Counted from the first letter of the stretch, positions 41,896-51,226 are shown. The stretch is 58,444 nucleotides of DNA from Nitrosarchaeum sp. (GCA_021414105.1 JAIOPB010000062.1:1-58444), one strand, 5' to 3'. The notes: a model not told the origin generated them from the sequence alone. A program made the numbers and translations.

Positions 41896-42687
41896 TTATT
41901 TTCCTAATCTTCTTTTTCTTTCTTGGAATGTTCTAATAGCCCTCATCAAATCAATTTTTCTGAATTCTGGCCAAAATATATCCATAAAGATCAATTCACT
42001 ATATGCACTTTGCCACATGAGAAATCCGCTTAATCTTTTTTCACCGGATGTTCTTAAAATCATATCTGGCGATGACTGTGGTAAATGGGATGTGTATAAG
42101 TTTGATTCAATTTCTTTTTTACTTATATCACTAACATTAAGAGATCCGTCTTTAATCTTTTCAGCTATTTTTTTCACAGCATCTACTAATTCATTTTGTC
42201 CTCCATATGCTAATGCAATATTGAGAAAATGATTATCGTAATTTTTTGTTGCGTCATCTAATCGTTTTAGAACTTCTTTGATTGAATCCGGTAGTAGTTC
42301 TATTCTGCCAATTCCTTTAACTCTCATTTTATTTTTATGAATTCTGGGATCATTGTACAGTTTTTCTAATCTAATACGAATCAGTTCATAAAGATGTCCT
42401 AATTCCTCATCGTCTCTATCTAGATTCTCTGCTGAAAGTGCATACAAGGTAATTATTTTAATGTCAAATTCTTCACACCAATCAAGAAGATTTTCTACTG
42501 CATCTGCACCCTTCCAGTGCCCTGTTTTTGGAATGGTGAGGTGTCTTTTTGCCCATCTTCTGTTTCCATCTAAAATCAAGGCAAGATGATTTGGAATATC
42601 CCCACCGCGTATTTCACTTTCAAGTCTTTTTGAATAAATCCTGTATAATCCAGATAATTGAAATACTGTATCTTTTATTTTGTTAAT
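41896..42687 (-). CDS. uppS: Cis-prenyltransferase (polyprenyl diphosphate synthase), non-standard start
   Basis: Catalyses cis-condensation of isopentenyl units into the polyprenyl carrier lipid. Family blocks are HLALILDGNRRWAK, TLYALSAENLDRD, ALAYGGQNELVDA, DMILRTSGEKRLSGFLMWQSAYSE and the C-terminal RRLGK. The first ATG/GTG/TTG codon (TTG at 42579) lies inside the DGNRRW block and would remove the conserved IPNHLA and N-terminal helix. In-frame coding (KIKDTVFQLSGLYRIYSKRL) continues upstream to a TGA at 42694. An ATT at 42687, five bases after a GGTGAT, is the best start candidate; protein then 263 residues. Confidence 0.85.
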   Translation of the reverse strand: MNKIKDTVFQLSGLYRIYSKRLESEIRGGDIPNHLALILDGNRRWAKRHLTIPKTGHWKGADAVENLLDWCEEFDIKIITLYALSAENLDRDDEELGHLYELIRIRLEKLYNDPRIHKNKMRVKGIGRIELLPDSIKEVLKRLDDATKNYDNHFLNIALAYGGQNELVDAVKKIAEKIKDGSLNVSDISKKEIESNLYTSHLPQSSPDMILRTSGEKRLSGFLMWQSAYSELIFMDIFWPEFRKIDLMRAIRTFQERKRRLGK

Positions 42688-42691
42688 ATCT

Positions 42692-42697
42692 AATCAC
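42692..42697 (-). promoter_or_regulatory. Shine-Dalgarno-like GGTGAT before the ATT start candidate of uppS
   Basis: Minus-strand GGTGAT is complementary to the 3' end of archaeal 16S rRNA and ends 5 bases before the in-frame ATT at 42687. It overlaps the TGA that closes the frame upstream. Confidence 0.4.
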
Positions 42698-42732
42698 CAC
42701 TGATAATTGGTACATGCTAGATGATATCAGTG
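42698..42732. promoter_or_regulatory. Inverted repeat just upstream of uppS
   Basis: CACTGATA (42698-42705) and TATCAGTG (42725-42732) are a perfect 8-base inverted repeat with a 19-base loop. In the uppS message it would form a stem-loop ending right at the GGTGAT site. Confidence 0.45.
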
Positions 42733-42775
42733 TTTTTCAGGAATAAAGTTATTGCAAAGGAATTTTTTGCTTATT

Positions 42776-43924
42776 TTAGTCTGAAACCATCTCTTGACGT
42801 TTCTGTTTTCTATATTTTTTAAAGAGAATAGTGGCCGAAATTAAGGTAGCAGCAAGACCTGCTAACAAAGGTGGTACTAACGTAGTTGAATCAACATCAT
42901 CATTCATAATAATAATAATAAATTGAGATGTTATAGGATATAACGCACCAAGAACTACGATTCTTAAAACATCGCTAATTTGTCTTGGGACACCACCTAT
43001 CCAATTGCTAAGCAGTATTCCTGCAAAAATTGCACCCAAACCCATCCATAAAATTGGTAATGCTCCTGTAACAAATTGACCAATTATTATTTTATCTGTG
43101 AATATTGTAAATAGATCTGAATCTTTTTCCACCAATTTCTGATCAACTGAATTAATTCCAGCTGGAACTGATGATAAAATTAACAAAATACCTGCAACCA
43201 TTGTAAATATCCTGATAAATCCCATCGGTGTTGGTTTTGTCAAATTAGCCCATGCTCTATCTATATCAAAAGCTCTAATTAAAAACGCTGCACCTAAAAT
43301 GCTTACCAGTACTGCAAATATTTCTGCAGTATATCCAAAAATTGTTGCGATTCCACCAATCAACAAAAGTATTCCTGGAACTCCCAAGAAAAATTTAGAA
43401 TATTTTGAATCATATGCTAACATTTTTAGATATTTTCCAAAAACTGCGTAAGAATATTCAACACTTCTACTTACTTTCATTACCACTCTTTGCACAGAAA
43501 CAACTGGTAATACATTTTGAATAACTGGAATTACACTTTCATCATCTTCTCCGTCTGATACAATTACTGCGCCATTTGCAGAAAACACCTCTAAAATTTT
43601 TTTTATTTCCATTAAAATTTTTTCATCTGCTTGTACTCCTCTTTCTTTAATTCCAGCCACAATCACTACTTCAACTTGATAACCCTTACTTATCAGATCT
43701 TCATATGTTTTAATTGCAGAAAACATTGAATTAGAATCTGCATCTTCTGGGTCCTCTAATGCTAATCTCTGTGCTGCATCAATACATGAATCTCTTCCAA
43801 TAACTGGCGTGATGATACCTGCTTTTTCACCTATGTCATTATCTCTGTCAACACAAATTACTAGTAATTTGTTAGATGTGGATGCATTGACATCTTTTTC
43901 TACCTTGTCAGATCTCTGAGACAT
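42776..43924 (-). CDS. DUF373 family membrane protein
   Basis: 382 residues. The first 140 are a soluble alpha/beta domain (KLLVICVDRDNDIGEKAGI, VEVVIVAGIKERGVQAD, GAVIVSDGEDDESVIPVIQ), followed by about seven transmembrane helices. This is the layout of archaeal DUF373 proteins, whose role is unknown; the Asp-rich loops of the soluble part could bind a metal or nucleotide. Lone gene. Confidence 0.88.
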   Translation of the reverse strand: MSQRSDKVEKDVNASTSNKLLVICVDRDNDIGEKAGIITPVIGRDSCIDAAQRLALEDPEDADSNSMFSAIKTYEDLISKGYQVEVVIVAGIKERGVQADEKILMEIKKILEVFSANGAVIVSDGEDDESVIPVIQNVLPVVSVQRVVMKVSRSVEYSYAVFGKYLKMLAYDSKYSKFFLGVPGILLLIGGIATIFGYTAEIFAVLVSILGAAFLIRAFDIDRAWANLTKPTPMGFIRIFTMVAGILLILSSVPAGINSVDQKLVEKDSDLFTIFTDKIIIGQFVTGALPILWMGLGAIFAGILLSNWIGGVPRQISDVLRIVVLGALYPITSQFIIIIMNDDVDSTTLVPPLLAGLAATLISATILFKKYRKQKRQEMVSD

Positions 43925-44000
43925 TCTTTTTTCTAACTGTTGAATTGCTTTTTAATGATTTCCAACTTTTAAAAATATTATGATTAGGTTTTGAGCCTAA

Positions 44001-44489
44001 CTAGGGTCTTAACTCATTTGATTTATTGATTAATTCTTGTGACTCTGCTCTTAATGATTCTATTTTTTGCATAATTTCAGTATCGATCTGACCCTCTTTT
44101 AACATATTTGCTGCAACTTTGGTTTCTACAACATATGCATTGAATTTTTTTAAAGCCTCCATGTAACTAATGTAACTATCCTGCCATTCCTCTGGCGGTT
44201 TAGATGTTATAAATTCACTAATTTGAGCAGTAACTTGTGATGATGTTACTTCTGTTATTGCAATATATTCATCGGGAGATGTTTTTTCATTCAAAAGATT
44301 CTGAAATTCTGTTTCAATAGATTCTTGTAAAACTTCATGAATCTTCTTTACCCCATCAAGATAATTCTCATAATCTGATACAACCAAAGTAGATGGATTC
44401 TCTTGAGGTATGACCCAAAAGAGAAAACTGGCAGCTGTAATTGCCACTAAAATAATCACTGTAATTATAATCCCCTTTTTAGATGCCAT
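44001..44489 (-). CDS. Membrane-anchored helical protein, 162 residues
   Basis: N-terminal anchor (about 5-28, IIITVIILVAITAASFLFWV) and an extracytoplasmic helical domain with long Glu/Lys helices (KKIHEVLQESIETEFQNLLNEK, IDTEIMQKIESLRAESQELINK) that likely form a bundle. No family recognised. The 251 bases upstream to 44740 are AT-rich and hold nothing that I can identify apart from the next promoter. Confidence 0.65.
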   Translation of the reverse strand: MASKKGIIITVIILVAITAASFLFWVIPQENPSTLVVSDYENYLDGVKKIHEVLQESIETEFQNLLNEKTSPDEYIAITEVTSSQVTAQISEFITSKPPEEWQDSYISYMEALKKFNAYVVETKVAANMLKEGQIDTEIMQKIESLRAESQELINKSNELRP

Positions 44490-44740
44490 TTTGTTATCCT
44501 AGAATTAGGGTGTTTATAACTGGTAAACCTTTCAAAATATAGTCTCTTATTGAATAAATGTTAAAAAAAATCAATACAAATACAATTCTTATTAGAAATA
44601 TTAAAAAAATCACAATATTCGTTGAAAATTTTTATAATACTTCATTTTTGATACATTAAAAAATTTACACACATCTAGTCTATAGTTAAATAATTTTCAC
44701 AGGCTCTTCCTAAATACCACCAAGTACGACATTTTCTAGA

Positions 44741-44884
44741 ATGGTAGAAGCATATTGCGTAAAATGCAGAGCTAAAAGGGAAGTCAAAGATCCCAAAGAA
44801 ACTAAACTAAAGAACGGACGTCCTGCTGTAAAAGGCACATGTCCTAAATGTGGAACTAATGTCTTCCGAATAGGAAAGATGTAG
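44741..44884 (+). CDS. Small zinc-ribbon protein (DUF5679-like), 47 residues
   Basis: ATG-to-TAG frame with YCVKCRAKREVKDP and TCPKCGTNVFRIGK: two CxxC knuckles in the arrangement of DUF5679. TAAATA lies about 25-30 bases upstream. Widespread small protein in archaea; function unknown. Confidence 0.8.
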   Translation: MVEAYCVKCRAKREVKDPKETKLKNGRPAVKGTCPKCGTNVFRIGKM

Positions 44885-44952
44885 GTCAACAAAATCCACA
44901 CGATTTCTCTTTTTCAAAAACCAATATAGGGTACAGTATACACAATTTTTCA

Positions 44953-45375
44953 GTGACCAAATCCGATTATGAACACCTACTTAAGAGAATTCAGGATAAG
45001 TTAGGTGATACTAAAAAAGCATCTACTGCTAGATTTGAACTCCCGGTGGTTGATGTGATGTGGGAAGGCCAAAAAACTTTTCTGCGTAATTTCTCAGAAT
45101 TTCCAAAAGTTCTTCGTCGAGATCCTGATAAAGTTCTGCAATACCTTTCTAAAGAATTTGCAGTTCCAGCTGAGCGCTTAGGTGATAAGGCAATGTTTGT
45201 TGGAAGAAGAGCACCTGATGATTTTACTCGTCTTTTCCAAATTTATGTTAAAGATTATGTGGAGTGTCATACTTGTAAAAGTCCTGATACAAAGATTTTA
45301 AAAGAAAACCGAATCTCTTTTTTGATTTGTGAAGCATGTGGTGCCAAATCTACTCTAAAAGGTAAATATGCATAA
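44953..45375 (+). CDS. eif2b: Translation initiation factor aIF2 beta subunit
   Basis: 140 residues from a GTG. It belongs to the heterotrimer that brings initiator tRNA to the ribosome. N-terminal helix, the core FLRNFSEFPKVLRRDPDKVLQYLSKE and the C-terminal zinc ribbon CHTCKSPDTKI...LICEACGAK are all present. The next gene starts one base within its stop. Confidence 0.95.
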   Translation: MTKSDYEHLLKRIQDKLGDTKKASTARFELPVVDVMWEGQKTFLRNFSEFPKVLRRDPDKVLQYLSKEFAVPAERLGDKAMFVGRRAPDDFTRLFQIYVKDYVECHTCKSPDTKILKENRISFLICEACGAKSTLKGKYA

Positions 45376-45671
45376 TGCAATTCTCAGTTAAAATTACTGA
45401 ATACCAAAAAAATTTAATGCTGAATATCTGTGACGCAGATCTTCTTGGAAAAAATATATCTCAAAATGAATTAACTGTGACAATAAGTAAGAGCTATTAT
45501 GGTGATCAAATAATTGAAAAAGATGAAGCTAAAAAATTACTTAAAAATTCATCGATAATTAATATGGTTGGAAAAAATACAATATCTCTTTCATTAGAAC
45601 TTGGAATCGGTTCTGAAAATGGAGTAAAAAAAATTTCTGGAGTGCCTTTTTTGATTGTTTTTAAAATGTAA
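45375..45671 (+). CDS. DUF424 family protein
   Basis: 98 residues, matching archaeal DUF424: LMLNICDADLLGKNI near the start and SYYGDQIIEKDEAKKLLKNSSIINMVG. The gene's habitual place directly after aIF2-beta, with a 1-base overlap here, suggests a translation-linked role. Function unknown. Confidence 0.85.
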   Translation: MQFSVKITEYQKNLMLNICDADLLGKNISQNELTVTISKSYYGDQIIEKDEAKKLLKNSSIINMVGKNTISLSLELGIGSENGVKKISGVPFLIVFKM

Positions 45672-45785
45672 TGCATTTAAATTACAAAACAAGAAGTAAT
45701 TATATTTTTTACATGAAAATAACACTTTCTAAATACAAACACAATAAAGGAAATCTCTTTTATCTAGTATCTTCAATAATATTCA

Positions 45786-46595
45786 TTGTCAGATGATATA
45801 ATGTCAGATGATTTGTTGTATGATGATTTAAGTAGAAAGTTAGAATCAAAAGTCGACAATAAATTAATCTCTAAATCTAAAAGAGGAGGTCTGGAAGATG
45901 GATTCAAAAAAGGTAAGGTGATCAACGAAGTTTTAGACAAACCTACTGTAATGACACTTTATAAGATGATCACAGATCATATCATTGCATATGTTAATGG
46001 TCCTGTAAGTGCAGGAAAAGAATCTGTTCTTTTCTGGGCTGTTGATGAAAAAAATATTGACGTAGCATTAAAAATTTATCTGATAAGTACATCAAATTTT
46101 AAAAAACGAGAGCAATACATATTGGGAGATCCACGATTTTCAAAATTGAAAAAGGGAACAAAAAATCTTATTTATCTATGGGCAAAAAAGGAATATAGAA
46201 ATTTATCACAGTGCTACAAGTGTGGAATTCCAGTCCCAAGACCTCTTTATCTAACAAATAATGTACTTGTTCTGGACTTTATTGGTGAAAATGGCTCACC
46301 TGCAAAGATTTTGCTTGAATCTGAAGTTGATGAAAATGATTATGTTCAAGCAATCTCAATAATTACACGGCTCTATCAAAAAGCTAAACTGGTTCATGGG
46401 GACTATTCTGAATATAATATTTTTAAAACTCCTAAGGGATTGGTTCTTTTTGATCTTGGTTCTGCAGTTGATTTGAGACACCCTAATGCTCGTGAATTTC
46501 TTAAAAGAGACATTAATAATATAACTCGATTCTTTTCTAAAAGGGGAATTTCTGTTGAAGATCCAACTAAAATATTTGAGGATATTGTAAGATGA
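45786..46595 (+). CDS. rio1: RIO1-type serine/threonine kinase
   Basis: 269 residues. N-terminal winged-helix part, then the RIO kinase core: GKESVLFWA as flexible loop, VALKIY with Lys96, LVHGDYSEYNIF with catalytic Asp206 and LFDLGSAVD with metal Asp223. RIO1 acts late in small-subunit maturation. The TTG at 45786 is about 26 bases after a TTTAT box; ATG at 45801 is the alternative. It overlaps the KH gene by 4 bases. Confidence 0.92.
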   Translation: MSDDIMSDDLLYDDLSRKLESKVDNKLISKSKRGGLEDGFKKGKVINEVLDKPTVMTLYKMITDHIIAYVNGPVSAGKESVLFWAVDEKNIDVALKIYLISTSNFKKREQYILGDPRFSKLKKGTKNLIYLWAKKEYRNLSQCYKCGIPVPRPLYLTNNVLVLDFIGENGSPAKILLESEVDENDYVQAISIITRLYQKAKLVHGDYSEYNIFKTPKGLVLFDLGSAVDLRHPNAREFLKRDINNITRFFSKRGISVEDPTKIFEDIVR

Positions 46596-47164
46596 GCTTT
46601 GAAAAAATACTTCGAATTCCAAATGAACGAATAGCTGTACTAATTGGCAAGTCTGGAAATGTAAAATCCAAGATTGAACAACTTTGTTATGTTACTTTAG
46701 ATATCGATGGTGAAACTGGTGAAGTTTTTATTAAATCTAATGGTGATGTTGAAAATATTCAACCTTTCAAAGCTATGGAAATTGTTACCGCAATAGGTAG
46801 AGGATTTTCTCCTGAAAATGCAATGAGTTTACTAAAGGGTGAAAATGCATTACATGTGATAGATTTGAGAGAGTTTGCAGGAAAGTCAAATGCAAATATT
46901 GAAAGGATAAAAGGGAGAATTATAGGAGAAGGTGGTAAGGTAAGAAAAAATATGGAAAATCTCACCGGAACACATATCTCCGTTTATGGAAAGACTGTTT
47001 CAATAATTGGTGATACTAGTAAACTAAGATTGGTTGTAGACGCAATATCATCAATATCAAATGGTAGCATACATGGTGCAGTTTACAACAAATTAGAAGC
47101 AGCAAACAGAAAAAATAAACAAGAAAAAATGCAATTATGGGAAAACCAAGATGTCTTCTATTAA
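46592..47164 (+). CDS. KH-domain RNA-binding protein (Dim2/Pno1-like)
   Basis: 190 residues with two KH domains: first with LRIPNERIAVLIGKSGNVKS, second with KGRIIGEGGKVRKNMENLTG (GxxG loops). It matches archaeal Dim2/Pno1 (Krr1-like), which binds the 3' end of 16S rRNA during 30S assembly. It starts in an ATGA overlap with rio1, its functional partner, and its end overlaps top6B by 14 bases. Confidence 0.92.
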   Translation: MSFEKILRIPNERIAVLIGKSGNVKSKIEQLCYVTLDIDGETGEVFIKSNGDVENIQPFKAMEIVTAIGRGFSPENAMSLLKGENALHVIDLREFAGKSNANIERIKGRIIGEGGKVRKNMENLTGTHISVYGKTVSIIGDTSKLRLVVDAISSISNGSIHGAVYNKLEAANRKNKQEKMQLWENQDVFY

Positions 47165-48995
47165 AGAAAAATTCAATCAAATCTCACCAAGTGAGTTTTT
47201 TTATAGAAATAGGGATCTAGCTGGTTTTAGCAATCCTACTAGATCGCTATATACAGCAGTAAGAGAATTTGTAGAAAACGCTTTAGATGCATGTGATCAG
47301 AAAGGAATCCTTCCAGATGTTCATATGTCAATAAAGGCAGTTGATCCAGAAAAACCAGATCCAAAGCCATACATTCTAACAGTCAAAGATAATGGACCTG
47401 GAATAGAGTCCAAACATGTTCCGTTGGCATTTGGAACTGTACTTTATGGCTCTAAATTTGGATTAAAACAGGCACGAGGTATGTTTGGTCTTGGGGCAAC
47501 CATGGCAATTTTATATGGTCAAATTACAACAAACAAACCTGTTTTAGTCAAAAGCTCAACTGATGGAAAAATTCAAGACGAATTTGAATTGTTATTGGAT
47601 ATTCAAAAAAACAAACCTGTGATTCTAAAACACACTACCAAAGAAGTAACAAAACGAGGTCTCTCCGTCAGTATTTGTCTAGATGGTGATTATGCAAAGG
47701 CAGGTTCAAAAATTAAAGATTATGTTTATGAAACATCCTTGATTACTCCATATGCAACAATAACTTTTGATGATCCTAAGGGAGAAAAATTCCATTATTC
47801 TAAAATTGTAAATGAAATGCCACCTGCACCCACAATAATTAGACCTCATGCACATGGTATTGATGTTGAAACAATTAGACGAATGATGGTTGAATCTCAA
47901 TTTGAAATTCCCAACATTGATGATGCTATGGTTGAAAAAGTTAGAAAAGATTTAGGATTGGCAAAAAATAATCTTGCATTCACTGGAATAATGGATAAAG
48001 CAAAAAAACGTTGGAAGACCCTTTCCAAACCTGTAAGAGTTGTAATCGCTTTGATGTCTTTTCTTAAAATGGATTTTGACAAACTAAATAAAATCAGAAT
48101 TGATGATATTGATGTACCAAATAAAAAATTGTATTATTGGGATTTTGGTGACTCACAATCCAAATCTGTAGATATGGATCCTGAAAGTCAATACTATAAA
48201 CAATTGACTGGTACTGTCCAAGGAGAAACACTAACTACATTTTTGACAAAAAGATTCCAAAGAATAGGGCCGTCAACTGCCGTTAAATTTGCAGAATTTG
48301 CAGGTTTCAAACCAGAAAAACGAATGGGATCTATGACTAATGAGGAATTAGTAAAACTAAGTGATTCGCTACAAAAATTTGAAGATTTTCTTTCACCAGA
48401 TCCAAGTTGTCTGGCACCATTGGGGGAAGAACCACTTGAAAAAGGAATAAAAAAATTCTTTAAACCTGATTTCTGTGAGGTAATTCAACGCCCAGCTTCT
48501 GCTTATTCCGGGTTTCCATTTATTGTAGAGATGGGTATTGCATATGGTGGTGAAATACGTCCAGGCGGTCCACATGTTTATCGATATGCCAATAGAATTC
48601 CATTACTTTATGATGAGGGGAGTGATGTAGTTCTAAAAGTAGTACATGATACTGATTGGAGTAGGTATAAAGTCAAAGGTGATCCACCATTTGTTATAGT
48701 CACGCATATCTGCTCTACTCGAATACCTTACAAGACAGTTGGAAAAGAAAATGTGGCAGATAGACAAGAAATAGAACGTGAATTAAGATTAGGACTCCAG
48801 TTTTTGTCTAGAAAACTTGCAGCGTATATGTCTAAGCGAGGTCAAGCTGAAATGGCAAAAAAGAGAGCAAATCTATATGCAAAATATCTTCCATTAATTG
48901 CACAGTTTTGTACAGAACTTGCTGGAAAGACTAAAGAACCAAATTATAAGAAATTGTTAGAAGAGGAGATAATAGTTGACGACAAACAAAGCTAA
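47151..48995 (+). CDS. top6B: DNA topoisomerase VI subunit B
   Basis: 614 residues, GHKL ATPase subunit of type IIB topoisomerase. VREFVENALDACD (N box), KDNGPGIESKHVPLAFG, RGMFGLGATMAIL (G boxes), the H2TH domain around IGPSTAVKFAEF and the transducer domain with the switch Lys region (MSKRGQAEMAKKR end) are all present. It overlaps top6A by 20 bases. Confidence 0.96.
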   Translation: MSSIKEKFNQISPSEFFYRNRDLAGFSNPTRSLYTAVREFVENALDACDQKGILPDVHMSIKAVDPEKPDPKPYILTVKDNGPGIESKHVPLAFGTVLYGSKFGLKQARGMFGLGATMAILYGQITTNKPVLVKSSTDGKIQDEFELLLDIQKNKPVILKHTTKEVTKRGLSVSICLDGDYAKAGSKIKDYVYETSLITPYATITFDDPKGEKFHYSKIVNEMPPAPTIIRPHAHGIDVETIRRMMVESQFEIPNIDDAMVEKVRKDLGLAKNNLAFTGIMDKAKKRWKTLSKPVRVVIALMSFLKMDFDKLNKIRIDDIDVPNKKLYYWDFGDSQSKSVDMDPESQYYKQLTGTVQGETLTTFLTKRFQRIGPSTAVKFAEFAGFKPEKRMGSMTNEELVKLSDSLQKFEDFLSPDPSCLAPLGEEPLEKGIKKFFKPDFCEVIQRPASAYSGFPFIVEMGIAYGGEIRPGGPHVYRYANRIPLLYDEGSDVVLKVVHDTDWSRYKVKGDPPFVIVTHICSTRIPYKTVGKENVADRQEIERELRLGLQFLSRKLAAYMSKRGQAEMAKKRANLYAKYLPLIAQFCTELAGKTKEPNYKKLLEEEIIVDDKQS

Positions 48996-50082
48996 AGTTC
49001 GTAAGCAAAAAGCAATTGAAAAACAGCAGAATATAATAGATGCACTAAAAGATCACGGTGCTAAAGTTTACGGCGATTTAGATAATGGACAATTCCCAAA
49101 ATTTTCAATTCCTAGCAGATCTGTTAGTAACATCGTCTATGACAAAAAACTTCGACAATATATTTTAGGAAACTCCGCTGCACTTAGAAGTTCAAGAAAT
49201 TCTTCTCAATTAAGATCATTTACACAATTAATGTGGTTAGCGTTTTTTGCCAATAGACTAACCCAAGAAAAAAAATCATCTACATTAAGAGATGTCTATT
49301 ATTCGTCCCAAGCATTCGCAATTGAATTTGAAGACCAATCTGAGTCTGATAATATCATTGTTGATTTAGAAGCAGTATTATCAAAACCCCGTGAAGATTT
49401 TCATATATTCCCAGAAGAAAGAAGTTCAATTTTTGGAGATTTGAACATAGAGTATACAATTCCTGGCTATGAAGGTAAAAAAATGAATCTTTCTAATCAT
49501 CCTGATGGGTATGCAATAGGTCCTAGCTTGACTACTGCAGAATTAGTAGACACAAGTGCTGAAATTGTCATAGCTATTGAGAAAGGCGGTCTATTCACAA
49601 GATTTGTAGAAGAACAAGTTGATAAAAAATTTAAATCTATTATCATTAATACTGGAGGACAAGCTCCTCGTTCCACTAGAACTCTTTTAAAAAGATTACA
49701 TGATGAAATGGGATTACCTGTAATTGTTCTCACAGACGGTGATGTGTATGGAGAACATATTGCAATGGTAATAAAATCTGGGTCTGCAAATGCTGCACAT
49801 CTAAGAGAACTTACAGTTCCTGACGCAAAATGGGTAGGTGTATGGGCTACTGACATTGAAAAATTTAAGCTTCCAACAATTCCTATGACTGAATCTGACA
49901 TTAAACGATGTTACGATCTACAAAGTGATCCAAGATATCAAGAAGGTATATGGAAAAAAGAATTAGATGTATTTCTTAAAATAAAAAGAAAAGCTGAATT
50001 AGAAGCATTTTCAAAATATGGGTTGACAAATATTACTGATAAATATCTTCCACAAAAATTAGAACTTGCAAAAAGTCTATAA
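48976..50082 (+). CDS. top6A: DNA topoisomerase VI subunit A
   Basis: 368 residues from a TTG. Spo11-like DNA-cleaving subunit: winged-helix/CAP domain with the catalytic Tyr in LRDVYYSSQ (108/109), and the TOPRIM domain with IAIEKGGLFTRF (Glu) and VLTDGDVYGEHI (DxD). It forms an A2B2 complex with Top6B that relaxes and decatenates DNA. Confidence 0.95.
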   Translation: MTTNKAKVRKQKAIEKQQNIIDALKDHGAKVYGDLDNGQFPKFSIPSRSVSNIVYDKKLRQYILGNSAALRSSRNSSQLRSFTQLMWLAFFANRLTQEKKSSTLRDVYYSSQAFAIEFEDQSESDNIIVDLEAVLSKPREDFHIFPEERSSIFGDLNIEYTIPGYEGKKMNLSNHPDGYAIGPSLTTAELVDTSAEIVIAIEKGGLFTRFVEEQVDKKFKSIIINTGGQAPRSTRTLLKRLHDEMGLPVIVLTDGDVYGEHIAMVIKSGSANAAHLRELTVPDAKWVGVWATDIEKFKLPTIPMTESDIKRCYDLQSDPRYQEGIWKKELDVFLKIKRKAELEAFSKYGLTNITDKYLPQKLELAKSL

Positions 50083-50607
50083 TTATTTTATTCTTAGTGT
50101 AAGCACACCGTTTCTATATTTAAAATCAATAATTTTCATTTCATTTGAACCTTCTATTTGGACTTCTTTTGAAAAACCCACAGAACCACGAATATACAAA
50201 ATACCGTCAATTAATCTGACTGCTATCTTATCTTCTGGCCCTGGAACTTCAGCTACAAAGACAAAATCTCCTTCCCCTTTGATGAGATCATAAACCCAAT
50301 TTTTTGTCTCCTGTTCTCTTGCATTGTATACTGGTTTTTGTTCTTTAGTCATTTTCTTTAGAACATGAACCCAATAAAACATTGTAATTGCAGCAGCTCC
50401 AATTAGAATAAAACTAACAAATCCTGAACCTGATCTTTGAGTCATTATGTAAATAATCCCAAGAAATAAAATTACCATAATTGGAATTACAAAGTTTAAT
50501 GACTGTTCATTTGAATATGTTCCCTTATAACTTGCCAAGTAGTTCAATTTGACTTTGACCAAATATAAAGTATCTTTGGTTTTTATTACCATTTTTTTGA
50601 AATTCAT
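50083..50607 (-). CDS. Membrane-anchored Hsp20/alpha-crystallin-like protein
   Basis: 174 residues: N-terminal basic segment, two hydrophobic helices (about 38-58 and 66-86) and a C-terminal domain that reads like the CS/Hsp20 sandwich (FVFVAEVPGPEDKIAVRL, ILYIRGSV, FKYRNGVLTLRI). The IxI tail motif of soluble small heat-shock proteins is only partly present (LRIK). The stop is adjacent to the top6A stop (convergent). Confidence 0.72.
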   Translation of the reverse strand: MNFKKMVIKTKDTLYLVKVKLNYLASYKGTYSNEQSLNFVIPIMVILFLGIIYIMTQRSGSGFVSFILIGAAAITMFYWVHVLKKMTKEQKPVYNAREQETKNWVYDLIKGEGDFVFVAEVPGPEDKIAVRLIDGILYIRGSVGFSKEVQIEGSNEMKIIDFKYRNGVLTLRIK

Positions 50608-50611
50608 CTAA

Positions 50612-50839
50612 ATGACTAGTGATAATAAAACTGGTAAATTGACGATGAGAGATATTGTTTTGAAAGGCTCAATTATTGCAGTAATTGTAACTATTCCATC
50701 TATTGTGTCTTTTATGGTCATTTGGATGATTCTTGACAATTTGATACAGGCTGCAATCATCGGTGCTGTAGTTCACTTTATTGCAATGGGGTTTTCACTG
50801 AAAATATCAAAAAAATTCTTGGTGAAAAGAGATTCATAA
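50612..50839 (+). CDS. Small membrane protein, 75 residues
   Basis: Two hydrophobic helices (about 17-38 and 43-60) and a basic C-terminal tail (KISKKFLVKRDS). It is divergent from the Hsp20-like gene with a 4-base gap, so their promoters overlap each other's coding start. Not recognised. Confidence 0.6.
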   Translation: MTSDNKTGKLTMRDIVLKGSIIAVIVTIPSIVSFMVIWMILDNLIQAAIIGAVVHFIAMGFSLKISKKFLVKRDS

Positions 50840-50869
50840 TCCTTTATTTGACTAGATTTTATTTTAAAA

Positions 50870-51226
50870 ATGATGGATATTTCAAGAGTTGAAAAAGATC
50901 TAATTTCAGAAATAAAATTAGAACCACTACAAGCAAAGGTCTTTCTTTTAATTACATGTCATGGGAAAATGTCTCCTCTTACAATTGCAGAAAAACTAAA
51001 GATTTCAACTGATGATGCTTTGAATACTGCCAAGGCACTTATGACATTAGGCGCTTTCATAGATATTTCTGCAACTGAGTTTGAGGCAATGCATCCTAGA
51101 TTTACCGCTGTAAACATGTATAGAAAATTCTGTGAGCGAGAAAATATTGAATTTAAACGAAATAAAATTATTGACAATATAGGGGTAATTCTTGAAAAAT
51201 CATATGATGATGCAAGAACTAAATAA
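50870..51226 (+). CDS. TrmB-like winged-helix protein
   Basis: 118 residues. The core LQAKVFLLITCHGKMSPLTIAEKLKISTDDALNTAKALMTLGAFI has the TrmB/MarR-type helix-turn-helix pattern; a C-terminal helix (FCERENIEFKRNKIIDNIG) probably dimerises. There is no sugar-binding domain. Target unknown. Confidence 0.72.
   Translation: MMDISRVEKDLISEIKLEPLQAKVFLLITCHGKMSPLTIAEKLKISTDDALNTAKALMTLGAFIDISATEFEAMHPRFTAVNMYRKFCERENIEFKRNKIIDNIGVILEKSYDDARTK

Noticed and set aside
44710-44901. Minus-strand frame over the small zinc-ribbon gene
   Set aside because: The plus strand encodes two CxxC knuckles with a proper start; the minus frame has no recognisable content.
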